Below, one piece after another: positions 54,152 through 64,000 of a stretch of 64,000 bases of DNA. Below the pieces are notes generated by a model, which had not been told where the DNA came from, searched no databases, and saw only the letters and a list, made by a program, of their open reading frames with translations. The position numbers and the translations under genes are program-made. This DNA comes from Rhizobium sp. Q54 (GTDB lineage: Bacteria > Pseudomonadota > Alphaproteobacteria > UBA2966 > CAIVPW01): positions 62,001 through 126,000 of the forward strand of contig CAMEYM010000002.1 in NCBI GenBank assembly GCA_945947575.1, given 5' to 3'. Every line of letters starts with the position of its first letter. Within the stretch, counting starts at the first letter, position 1.

Positions 54152-54640
54152 ATGACGAAGAAGATGGAGGTGGTGCCGCCGGGGTACACGGCGGTGACAC
54201 CGTGGGTCGTCGGCCAGGACACCGACGGCTTGATGACGTTCCTGGCGGCCGCGTTCGGCGCCGAGGAAGAGTCGCGCATCGCCGCGCCGGACGGGCGCAT
54301 CGGCCACGCCGAGATGCGCATCGGCGACGCCATGGTGCTGATGTTCGACGCACCCGAGGACTGGCCGGCGACGCCCGCCTTCCTGCGCCTCTACGTTCCC
54401 GACGCCGACGCGGCCGTGTACAGCGCCATCAACGCCGGCGCCACGCTGATCACCAAGGTCACGCTGCTGTCGTTCGGCGACCGCGTCGGGCGCGTGCGCG
54501 ACCCGTTCGGCAACGTCTACTGGATCCAGCAGCGCGTCGAGAACGTGAGCGGTGCGGAGATGCTGCGGCGCTGGGACAGCCCCAAGTGGCAGGAAGCGAT
54601 GAACTACGTGCAGGCGAGCTTGAAGAAGGCGGTGCGTTAG
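54152..54640 (+). CDS. VOC (glyoxalase/bleomycin-resistance fold) family protein
   Basis: From the ATG at 54152, with GGGGGGAG just upstream, the 162-residue protein shows the two-repeat VOC pattern: VTPWVVGQDTDGLMTFLAAAFGAEE, RIGHAEMRIGDAMVLMFD, FLRLYVPDADAAVYSAINAGA and GRVRDPFGNVYWIQQ. This PhnB-like subgroup includes enzymes and ligand-binding proteins. It is linked to the SRPBCC gene, often seen together in small-molecule modification clusters. Confidence 0.82.
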   Translation: MTKKMEVVPPGYTAVTPWVVGQDTDGLMTFLAAAFGAEEESRIAAPDGRIGHAEMRIGDAMVLMFDAPEDWPATPAFLRLYVPDADAAVYSAINAGATLITKVTLLSFGDRVGRVRDPFGNVYWIQQRVENVSGAEMLRRWDSPKWQEAMNYVQASLKKAVR

Positions 54641-54642
54641 AC

Positions 54643-55353
54643 ATGACCGATCGGCGCGTCACGGCCGTCTGCGCGATCGCGCTTGCGATCGCGTTCAACG
54701 TGCCGTTCACCATCCTCGGCACTACCTACGACTACCCGGACATCCTGCGCCGGCCGGCGGGCGAAGCACTCGATCTGTTCGCCGCGGGCGGCGCGTCGCT
54801 GATCCTGACCTGGCATGCGTTCGCGCTGACCGCGCTCGCGTTCGCGCCGATGGCGATCGCCCTGTCGCTGACGCGCGAGCGCGTGGCGACGCGACCCATG
54901 CTCGCCGTCGGCGCCGCGATCCTCGGCGCGCTGGCGGGCTTCGCCCAGGCGATCGGGTTGTGGCGCTGGGTGTTCGTCGTTCCGGGACTGGCGCGCGCGC
55001 ATGCCGACGCTGCAGCCACTGCCGACGCCAAGCTGGCAGCCGAACGCGCTTTCGATGTCCTCAATCAGTACGGCGGCGTGGCGATCGGCGAGCACCTGGG
55101 GCAGCTGCTCACCGCGGCGTTCATCGTGACGCTGGCGCTGTTGCAGCGCGGCGAGGGCAACCGCAAGACCGCGTGGACCGGATTCGCGGCCGGCGCCGCC
55201 ATCACCGTCGGCACGGGCGAAGGCCTGGCCATCGCGTTGGGTCGCTCGGGCGAGACGTTCGGCCTGATTACCATCGCCGGATTCGCCGGCCTGACCGTGT
55301 GGCTGATCGCGACCGGAGTCGGACTCCTGCGACGGCAATACCCGAGCGCTTGA
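54643..55353 (+). CDS. DUF4386-like membrane protein
   Basis: The 236-residue product has about six hydrophobic helices. It starts MTDRRVTAVCAIALAIAFNVPFTILGTTYDYPDILRRP, and the segment LWRWVFVVPGLARAH and the helix-loop pattern resemble DUF4386 proteins. ATG 54643 lies 2 bp after the VOC stop, making this the last gene of the divergent cluster. Transport or sensing role unknown. Confidence 0.7.
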   Translation: MTDRRVTAVCAIALAIAFNVPFTILGTTYDYPDILRRPAGEALDLFAAGGASLILTWHAFALTALAFAPMAIALSLTRERVATRPMLAVGAAILGALAGFAQAIGLWRWVFVVPGLARAHADAAATADAKLAAERAFDVLNQYGGVAIGEHLGQLLTAAFIVTLALLQRGEGNRKTAWTGFAAGAAITVGTGEGLAIALGRSGETFGLITIAGFAGLTVWLIATGVGLLRRQYPSA

Positions 55354-55367
55354 CGCGCCTCGCGCCG

Positions 55368-55751
55368 CTAACCGCGCTTCTTCAGCGTCAGCTCGATCTC
55401 GATCTTCATCTTGGGATCGGACAGCGCCGCTTCCATCATCGTGATGGCGGGGCGCACGGTGCCGAGGTACTTGCCCATCGTCGGCCAGCACGACTCGAAG
55501 TCGGCGGCTTTCGGCAGGATGTAGACGCAGCGCACGACGTCGGCGAACGCGAAGCCGGCCTGGTCGAGGGCGGCCTTGATGTTGACGAACGCCTGCTCGG
55601 TTTGCGCGACGACGTTGTCAGAGATGGTCTTCTTCGCATAGTCGAAGCCGGTGGTGCCGGACATCCACATCCAGTCGCCGTCAACGACGGCGCGGCTGTA
55701 GCCGATCTTCTGCTCGAACTCGGAACCGGATGAGATAAGCTTGCGAGGCAT
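55368..55751 (-). CDS. RidA family protein
   Basis: RidA proteins hydrolyse reactive enamine/imine intermediates from PLP enzymes. The 127-residue product has GYSRAVVDGDWMWMSGTTGFD, QTEQAFVNIKAALDQAGFAFADVVRCVYIL and ends in ALSDPKMKIEIELTLKKR. The key Arg near the C-terminus of archetypal RidA (RxxVE) is replaced (PKMKIEIE), so it may belong to another Rid subgroup. Convergent with the DUF4386 gene. Confidence 0.88.
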   Translation of the reverse strand: MPRKLISSGSEFEQKIGYSRAVVDGDWMWMSGTTGFDYAKKTISDNVVAQTEQAFVNIKAALDQAGFAFADVVRCVYILPKAADFESCWPTMGKYLGTVRPAITMMEAALSDPKMKIEIELTLKKRG

Positions 55752-55789
55752 AGGCGAGTCGATCCTTCCCCATCTAAACGAGCACCGGC

Positions 55790-56207
55790 ATGACGCGATG
55801 CGTGTTCTGCGAAATCCTGGACAGAAAGCTTGATCCCGAGCTGATCGCTTACGAGGACGAACACGTCATCGGGCTGGTGTCCCTGCAACAGAAGCCCGGC
55901 AATCACGGTCACGTTCTTGCCTTGCCAAGGCGGCATGTACCATACCTCTATGACCTGCCGAATGACCTTCATGCGCCGCTGCTAGGGGGGGGTGCAGCGG
56001 CTGGCGCGGGCCACCAAAGCAGCATTCTCCGCCGACGGCATCCAGATCCGCCAAAACAACGAGCCGGCCGCAGGACAGGATGTCTTTCACCTGCATGTTC
56101 ACATTGTGCCGCGCTTCCAGGGGGACGGCTTCGACGCTAAGAAGTACGAGCGGCTGCCGTTGGAGATTCGCACAGAGCTTGCCGCGAAGCTGCGGGCAGC
56201 AATCTAG
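55790..56207 (+). pseudogene. HIT family protein gene with a frameshift in a G8 run
   Basis: HIT proteins are nucleotide hydrolases or transferases. The first frame (CVFCEILDRKLDPELIAYEDEH, then GHVLALPRRHVPYLYDLPND) runs into a run of eight G at 55985-55992. The family sequence then continues in another frame ([23 protein letters not shown], with the catalytic HLHVHIV and FHLHVH histidine triad, ending KLRAAI) to 56207. With seven G the frames join. It is either a sequencing error, a real null mutation or a slippage (phase-variable) site. Confidence 0.85.
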
Positions 56208-56228
56208 AGTCTCCCTAGTGCACCTACC

Positions 56229-57413
56229 TCACAGCGGATCGTACGAGATCTTGATGCGGCCCGCCGCGGTGCGGGCGGCGGCGCGGGCGGTGTCGGTGTC
56301 GCCGTGGGGAGCGAGCGCCAGCGCCACGCCCATCCGCCGATGCGGGCGCGTGGATGGTTTGCCGAAGATCCGCACATCGACGCTGATGCGTGGTGATTCC
56401 GGACGGAGCGCGTCGCTCAGTCCGGTGATGCGGAAGGCTTCGGCGTTGCGGTCTGCAAGAATGACGGCGGACGCGGACGGGCCGAGCTGCGTGATGGCCG
56501 GAATGGGCAAGCCGAGAATCGCACGCGCGTGCAGGTCGAACTCGGTCAGGTTCTGGGAGATCAGCGTCACCATGCCGGTGTCGTGCGGGCGCGGCGACAG
56601 CTCGGAGAAGATGACGGTGTCGCCGACGACGAAGAACTCAACGCCGAACAGGCCGTAGCCGCCGAGGTTGTCGACCACCTTGCGCGCCATGTCCTGCGCC
56701 GACGTCAGGGCCTTTGGCGACATGGCTGCGGGTTGCCACGACTCCTGATAGTCACCCCGCTCCTGCCGGTGCCCGATGGGATCGCAGAAGATCACGCCTT
56801 CGCGCGTGCGGATGGTCAGCAGGGTGATCTCGTAGTCGAACGCGACGAACGCCTCGACAATGACGCGCGTGCGGTCGCCGCGCATGCCGGCGACCGCGTA
56901 GTCCCAGGCTGCGTCGATCTTGCCGGCATCGCGCACGGTGCTCTGGCCTTTGCCGGAGGACGACATCACCGGTTTGATGATGCACGGCAGGCCGACCTTG
57001 GTGACCGCAGCGCGAAGTTCTTCCCGCGTTTCGGCGTAGAGGTACTTTGACGTCGGGAGACCGAGTTCCCTCGCCGCGACCTCGCGAATGCGGTCGCGGT
57101 TCATGGTCATTTGAGTCGCGCGGGCCGAGGGCACGATGTTGAAGCCGCGATCCTCGTAGTCCTTCAGCACTTCCGTGCGGATGGCCTCGATCTCGGGCAC
57201 GACGAAGTCGGGCCTGTGCTTCTCGATGACGGCGCCGAGCGCCGGGCCATCCAGCATGGAAAACACCTCCGCCGCGTCGGCCACCTGCATGGCCGGCGCC
57301 CCGGCATAGCTGTCGCAGGCGATGACGTGACACCCGAGCCGCTTGGCGGAGATGACAAACTCGCGGCCGAGCTCGCCGGCGCCCAGCAGCAGAATCTTAG
57401 CGGTGGGGATCAC
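56229..57413 (-). CDS. purT: Formate-dependent phosphoribosylglycinamide formyltransferase
   Basis: ATP-grasp enzyme that formylates GAR with formate, an alternative to PurN. The 394-residue protein has the N-terminal ILLLGAGELGREFVI, PEIEAIRTEVL, the ATP-grasp segments KPVMSSSGKGQSTV and YEITLLTIRT, GLFGVEFFV and the PurT signature FSELSPRPHDTGMVTLISQ. It lies 3 bp after guaA, joining two purine genes in one transcript. Confidence 0.96.
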   Translation of the reverse strand: MIPTAKILLLGAGELGREFVISAKRLGCHVIACDSYAGAPAMQVADAAEVFSMLDGPALGAVIEKHRPDFVVPEIEAIRTEVLKDYEDRGFNIVPSARATQMTMNRDRIREVAARELGLPTSKYLYAETREELRAAVTKVGLPCIIKPVMSSSGKGQSTVRDAGKIDAAWDYAVAGMRGDRTRVIVEAFVAFDYEITLLTIRTREGVIFCDPIGHRQERGDYQESWQPAAMSPKALTSAQDMARKVVDNLGGYGLFGVEFFVVGDTVIFSELSPRPHDTGMVTLISQNLTEFDLHARAILGLPIPAITQLGPSASAVILADRNAEAFRITGLSDALRPESPRISVDVRIFGKPSTRPHRRMGVALALAPHGDTDTARAAARTAAGRIKISYDPL

Positions 57414-57416
57414 GGT

Positions 57417-58964
57417 CTATTCCCACTCGATCGTGCCGGGCGGCTTGGACGTAATGTCGTAAGTGACGCGGTTGATGCCGCGCACCTCGTTGACGATGCG
57501 GTTGGCAACGCGGCCCAGGAACTCGTGCGGGAACGGGTAGGTGTCGGCGGTCATGCCATCTGTCGAGGTCACCGCGCGGAGCGCGCAGGCGAAGTCGTAG
57601 GAGCGGCCGTCGCCCATGACGCCGACCGAGCGCACGGGCAGCAGCACGACGAAGGCCTGCCAGATGGCGTCGTAGAGGCCGGCGTTGCGGATTTCTTCCA
57701 GGTAGATCGTGTCGGCCTTGCGCAGGAGCGCGAGCTTTTCCGCCGTCACTTCGCCGGGGATGCGGATGGCGAGGCCGGGGCCCGGAAACGGGTGGCGGCC
57801 AACGAAGCTGGCGGGCAGGCCGAGCTCGCGCCCCAAGGCGCGCACTTCGTCCTTGAACAGCGCGCGCAGCGGTTCGACCAGCTTGAGCTTCATGCGGTCG
57901 GGCAAGCCGCCGACATTGTGGTGGCTCTTGATGGTGACGGACGGGCCGCCGTGGAACGACACGGACTCGATGACGTCGGGGTAGAGCGTGCCTTGCGCCA
58001 GGAACTCGGCGCCGCCGACCTTGTGCGCCTCCTCGTCGAACACGTCGATGAAGGTGGCGCCGATGATCTTGCGCTTCTTCTCGGGATCGGTGACGCCGGC
58101 GAGGCGCGACAGGAACAGCTCGGATGCGTCGCGGTGGACGAGCGGAATGTTGTAGTTGCGGCGGAACAGGTCGACGACCGTCTCGGCCTCGCCGGCGCGC
58201 AGCACGCCATTGTCCACCAGGATGCAGGTGAGCTGCTCGCCGATCGCCTCGTGCAGCAGGACGGCGACGACGGAGGAGTCGACGCCGCCGGAGACGCCGC
58301 AGATCACCTTGCCCTTGCCGATGCGCTTGCGTAAGCCCGCGACTTCCTGAGCGCGGAAGGCGGCCATGGTCCAGTCGCCGCGGCATCCGGCGATGCCGTG
58401 GGTGAAGTTGCGCAGCAGTTGCGCGCCGTGGGGCGTATGCGCGACCTCGAGGTGGAACTGCACGCCGTAGTACTTGCGCGCGTCGTCGGCGATGGCGGCG
58501 AACGGCGCGCCCTCGGACTGGGCGACGACGCGGAAGCCCGGCGGCAGCTGGGTGACGCGGTCGCCGTGGCTCATCCACACCTGTTCGCGCGCGCCGCGCT
58601 TCCACACGTCGTGGAACAGGGCGCAGTCGTCCTGCACTTCGACATAGGCGCGGCCGAATTCGCGGTGGTGGCCCGCCTCGACGGTGCCGCTGAGCTGGGC
58701 GACCATGGTCTGCTGGCCGTAGCAAATGCCGAGCACCGGCAGCTTCGCGGCGAACACCTCGGCCGGGGCGCGCGGCGTGCCGGTGTCGAGAACGGACGCC
58801 GGGCCGCCCGAGAGGATGACGGCCTTGGTCGGCGCCGCGGCGAGTGCGGCGGCGGCGGACTGATAAGGCGCTACGTCGCAGTACACGCCACTCTCGCGCA
58901 CGCGGCGCGCGATCAGCTGGGTGAACTGGGAGCCGAAATCGACGATGAGGACGCGGTCGGACAT
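57417..58964 (-). CDS. guaA: GMP synthase (glutamine-hydrolysing)
   Basis: Converts XMP to GMP. The 515-residue protein starts at 58964 ([13 protein letters not shown]). The glutaminase domain has the catalytic Cys in GICYGQQ and His/Glu in QFHLEVAHT; the usual Pro between them is Leu here. The ATP-pyrophosphatase loop is [12 protein letters not shown] and the C-terminal dimer domain ends GTIEWE. An ORF start 7 codons earlier was rejected. A hairpin repeat lies just upstream. Confidence 0.96.
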   Translation of the reverse strand: MSDRVLIVDFGSQFTQLIARRVRESGVYCDVAPYQSAAAALAAAPTKAVILSGGPASVLDTGTPRAPAEVFAAKLPVLGICYGQQTMVAQLSGTVEAGHHREFGRAYVEVQDDCALFHDVWKRGAREQVWMSHGDRVTQLPPGFRVVAQSEGAPFAAIADDARKYYGVQFHLEVAHTPHGAQLLRNFTHGIAGCRGDWTMAAFRAQEVAGLRKRIGKGKVICGVSGGVDSSVVAVLLHEAIGEQLTCILVDNGVLRAGEAETVVDLFRRNYNIPLVHRDASELFLSRLAGVTDPEKKRKIIGATFIDVFDEEAHKVGGAEFLAQGTLYPDVIESVSFHGGPSVTIKSHHNVGGLPDRMKLKLVEPLRALFKDEVRALGRELGLPASFVGRHPFPGPGLAIRIPGEVTAEKLALLRKADTIYLEEIRNAGLYDAIWQAFVVLLPVRSVGVMGDGRSYDFACALRAVTSTDGMTADTYPFPHEFLGRVANRIVNEVRGINRVTYDITSKPPGTIEWE

Positions 58965-58992
58965 TTCTACTCTCGCTGCGCGCAACCGCGCG

Positions 58993-59030
58993 ACCCCCCA
59001 CCCCAGCCCTCCCCCGCAAGGGGGGAGGGG
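58993..59030. repeat. GC-rich hairpin repeat between rsmB-like gene and guaA
   Basis: CCCTCCCCC (59007-59015) and GGGGGAGGG (59021-59029) form a perfect 9-bp stem with loop GCAAG, preceded by CACCCCAG. Same family as the copies at 5.9, 8.6, 12.95 and 47.4 kb. It lies 17 bp beyond the rsmB-like stop. Confidence 0.6.
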
Positions 59031-59046
59031 GACACTACTACCTGGG

Positions 59047-60356
59047 TCATTGTTTCCGTTCCAGGATGGCGATGAAGAAGCCGTCGGTGTTGTTCTCGAA
59101 CGGAGTCAGCAGCAGCAGCGGCATTTCGGAGGGCGGCTTGTCGCCGATGACCTCGCGCCAGCGGTTGGCGACCGAGCCGAGCTTGAAGTCGCGGTGAGAG
59201 GCCAGGAAGCCATCGACCTGGGCATGGTTCTCGGGGCGGAACAGGGAGCAGGTGACGTACACCAGGCTGCCGCCGGGGCGCACGGCCTGGGCGGCGGCGG
59301 CGAGGATCGCCTGCTGGCGGTCGGCGTAGTCGGCGATGGTCGCGGGGGTGGTGCGCCACTTGGCGGCAGGGTTGCGGCGCCAGGCGCCGCTGCCGCTGCA
59401 GGGAGCGTCCACGAGGACTCGATCGGCCCCCTGCCCTAGCCCAGCGAGCACCGTGGCGGCGTCGTGCATGGGATGAGTCTCGATGATGGTGGCGCCCGAG
59501 CGCGCGACGCGGTGCTCGGCGGCATCGAGGCGCTGGGAGGCGACATCGAAGGCGATGAGCCGGCCCTGGTTCTGCATCTGGGCGGCGAGCGCCAGGGACT
59601 TGCCGCCGCCGCCGGCGCACCAGTCGATGACGGTCTCGCCGGGCTGCGCGCCGACCAGCAAGGCCATCAGCTGCGAGCCTTCGTCTTGCACCTCGACGAG
59701 GCCGTCGCGGAAGGCGGACGAGCCGGCGATGTTGGCGCGCGCGTCGAGACGCAGGCCGACCGGCGACAGCGGTGTCGGCTGGGCGGCGATGCCTTCGCGG
59801 GCGAGCGCGGCGACGGCGGCGTCGCGATCGCCGCGCAAGGTGTTGACGCGCAGGTCCACCGGCGCGCGCTGGGACAGCGCGGCAAGCTCGATCGCGGCGT
59901 CGTCGCCGAACACCTCGCGGATCGGATCGTCGAGCAATGGAGGGTAGTTGCCGCGCACCCAGTCCGGCGGCTCCTCCGCCGGCGCGCGCAAGCGCGCGAC
60001 GACAGCGCGTTCCTTGTCGGTGAGGGGCGCGGGCGCGTGCTCGGTGCCTGTGAAGCGTTCCGCCAAGGCAGCGTCGTCGAGAGACTCGTCTTTCACGAGC
60101 GCGGCGGTCACCAGATCGCGCGGGCCGGCGTCGCCGACGTCGACGTGGCCGAGCGCCCATTCGAGCTCGGCGCGGCGGCGCAGCACGGAGTAGACGACGT
60201 TCTGGATGTAGGCGCGGTCTTTGGCGCCGGCGTAGCGGCGCTGGCGGAACCAGTGGGCGACGAGGCGGTCGGCAGCTTGCCCCTTGGTCCCTTCGGCGTC
60301 GGACAGAATCTGGTCGAGAAGGCCAATCGCGGCTTCGGTCCGCGCCGCGGGTGTCA

Positions 60357-60357
<1 letters not shown>
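59047..60357 (-). CDS. RsmB/NOP2-family rRNA (cytosine-C5) methyltransferase
   Basis: The 436-residue product starts at an ATG overlapping the guaB stop (TAATG). An N-terminal NusB-like RNA-binding helical domain (about 1-150) precedes the methyltransferase core: SAM motif [20 protein letters not shown], the catalytic Cys in [14 protein letters not shown] and the second Cys in [13 protein letters not shown]. This matches RsmB-type enzymes that modify 16S rRNA; the exact position is not deducible. Order guaB-rsmB-guaA is typical. Confidence 0.9.
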
Positions 60358-62645
<2,288 letters not shown>

Positions 62646-62649
<4 letters not shown>

Positions 62650-63350
62650 CCCTTGAACCCCATCGCCACCACGTAGATCTCGGCCGAGTCCTGGCGGCTC
62701 GACTTGGGCTTGAAGGTGCGCACGGCGTCGAAGCGATCGCGCAGTTGAACGATGAACGGAGTCTCCTGGCCGCTGCGCATGAGCTTGGCGGCGAAGGAGC
62801 CGCCGCGGCGGAGCAGATGTTCCGCGGTGGCGAAGGCGTCGTCGGCGAGCGACGCGGCGCGCAGCGCATCGACCGTGCGGTTGCCGCTGGCGGCGGGCGC
62901 CATGTCGCTGAGCACGACATCGACCGGGCCGCCGAGCATTTCCTGGAGCGTGGGGAGCGTGTCCAGCTTGGAAATGTCGAGCACGACCGAGGTGGCGCCG
63001 GCGAGCGAAACCATCTCGAGCTGATCGACGGCGAACACGGCGCCCCGGCCCTCCAGCGGGTCGACGCGCTCCACGGCGACCTGAGTCCAGCCACCGGGAG
63101 CGGCGCCAAGGTCGAGGACGCGCTTGCCGGGGCCGAGCAGGTGGAACTTGTCGTCGATCTCGATGATCTTGAAGGCGGCGCGCGAGCGGTAGCCTTTGGC
63201 CTTGGCATCAGCAACGAAGGGATCGCGCAGCTGGCGCGTGATCCAGCGTTGGGACGATACCGAGCGGCCCGTCTTCGGCGTCGGCGTGCGCACGTCACCG
63301 GCGGTGCGGGCCCGACCTTTGCCGGGCCCCTTCCCCTTCGCGGCGGCCAC
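62646..63350 (-). CDS. rlmE: 23S rRNA (uridine-2'-O) methyltransferase RlmE
   Basis: FtsJ family. The 234-residue protein starts at GTG 63350. The N-terminal basic tail is followed by SRAAFKIIEIDDKF, SAM motif RVLDLGAAPGGWTQVAVE, the catalytic Asp in LSDMAPAASGNR, AKLMRSGQE and the closing EIYVVAMGFKG, giving the K-D-K-E tetrad. Its stop overlaps the upstream gene's end by 4 bases. Follows the ppx gene directly. Confidence 0.95.
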
Positions 63351-64000
63351 TTACGTGCGTGCCGCGCCGACGACGGCGTGGGTGCCCATGAGCGAGCGCA
63401 GGATGCCTTCGCGCAGGCCACGGTCGGCGACGCGCACGCCGCCGGACGGCCAGGTGCGCAGGATCGCCTCGAGCGCGGCGCAGCCCGGCAGCACGAGGTC
63501 GGCGCGGCCGCGGCGGATGCAGGGGTGGGCGACGCGCTCGGCATAGGTCATGCCGACGAGGCGGCGCGATACCGCGAGCAGGTCGGTGGTCGGGACGAAG
63601 GCGCCGTCGACCAGCGAGCGGTCGTAGCGCGGCAGGTCGCCGAGTACCGCGGCGAGAGTGGTGACCGTGCCGGAGATGCCGACCATGCGGGCGCCGGCGT
63701 CTTCGAAGTGCTGGCGCAGCTGGTTCTTGCGCTCGAACTCGACCAGGCGGTCCTGCACGTCGGCGACCATGCCCTCGTAGGCCGGGGCGTCCGGCTCGCG
63801 GCCGCCGTGGGCCTCGGCCAGGGTGACGACACCGCAGGGCAGCGACGTCCACGCCAGCATCATCGGCTCCTCGCCGGCGATGAGGCGCGTCCAGATCAGC
63901 TCCGTGCTGCCGCCGCCGATGTCGAAGACGAGGGTGTACTCGGATGCCGAGTCGAGCAGCGGCGTGCAACCGGACAGCGCGAGCCGCGCTTCTTCCTCGG
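63351..64000 (-). CDS. Ppx/GppA-type exopolyphosphatase (C-terminal part; gene runs off the window)
   Basis: The visible 216 codons show the actin-like phosphate-binding motif LVFDIGGGSTELIW and SLPCGVVTLAE, then GISGTVTTLAAV and the C-terminal GVRVADRGLREGILRSL. These are features of the exopolyphosphatase/guanosine pentaphosphatase family. Which of the two activities it has cannot be decided. The 5' end lies beyond position 64000. The ppx-rlmE-guaB order is common in Rhodospirillales. Confidence 0.9.
   Translation of the reverse strand, partial: EEEARLALSGCTPLLDSASEYTLVFDIGGGSTELIWTRLIAGEEPMMLAWTSLPCGVVTLAEAHGGREPDAPAYEGMVADVQDRLVEFERKNQLRQHFEDAGARMVGISGTVTTLAAVLGDLPRYDRSLVDGAFVPTTDLLAVSRRLVGMTYAERVAHPCIRRGRADLVLPGCAALEAILRTWPSGGVRVADRGLREGILRSLMGTHAVVGAART

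Overview
This high-GC window looks like a chromosomal segment from an alphaproteobacterium, probably Rhodospirillales-like. The evidence is blocks of housekeeping genes in the usual alphaproteobacterial order: acpS-lepB-rnc-era-recO-parC, folK-rpoZ-rsh-pdxJ, gmk-yicC-mltG-fabF-acpP-fabG-fabD, rpsF-rpsR-rplI-dnaB-alr-radA-cvpA-purF, yfgM-bamB-der and ppx-rlmE-guaB-rsmB-guaA. The species is not identifiable by eye. No tRNA, rRNA, CRISPR array, integrase or complete insertion sequence was seen.

Layout. 1-27.4 kb is mostly minus strand. It holds parC (partial), a two-gene HNH/HEPN-zinc-ribbon cassette between imperfect 24-bp direct repeats, a ClsC-like phospholipase D gene, a short recO, a vapBC-type toxin-antitoxin pair on the plus strand, era, rnc, two lepB copies, acpS, pdxJ, rsh, rpoZ, three lipoprotein genes (two paralogous) and folK. 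A plus-strand uracil-DNA glycosylase/CYTH pair follows, then smpB, dapA, a lytic transglycosylase, gmk, yicC, mltG and a fatty-acid synthesis block. 27.8-33.7 kb is plus strand: the rpsF-rpsR-rplI operon with a clear promoter and terminator, a cyclopropane-fatty-acid synthase gene broken by an in-frame amber codon, an SRPBCC gene and dnaB. A minus-strand archaic (Csu-like) chaperone-usher pilus locus at 33.7-39.2 kb separates dnaB from alr. Plus-strand alr, mlaE, mlaF, radA, cvpA and purF follow.

46-64 kb mixes core and accessory genes. It has a membrane ORF in frame with purF after one amber codon, a DUF5681-like gene with a near-consensus promoter, the remnant of an anti-sigma factor gene, der-bamB-yfgM, a thioredoxin-fold gene, rpsU and a histidine-repeat membrane protein. 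Next comes a WYL-type regulator divergent from a SRPBCC/VOC/DUF cluster across a perfect inverted repeat, then ridA, a frameshifted HIT gene, purT, guaA, rsmB-like, guaB, a lone membrane-anchored protein of unknown function, rlmE and a partial ppx/gppA.

The core genes cover replication, recombination, stringent response, translation, fatty-acid and purine synthesis, and envelope assembly. Accessory material sits as small insertions at the joints between conserved blocks. A family of GC-rich hairpin repeats (copies near 5.9, 8.6, 12.95, 47.4 and 59.0 kb) lies just past the 3' ends of minus-strand genes. The strongest candidate for an undescribed system is the HNH + HEPN/zinc-ribbon cassette at 0.65-2.65 kb.
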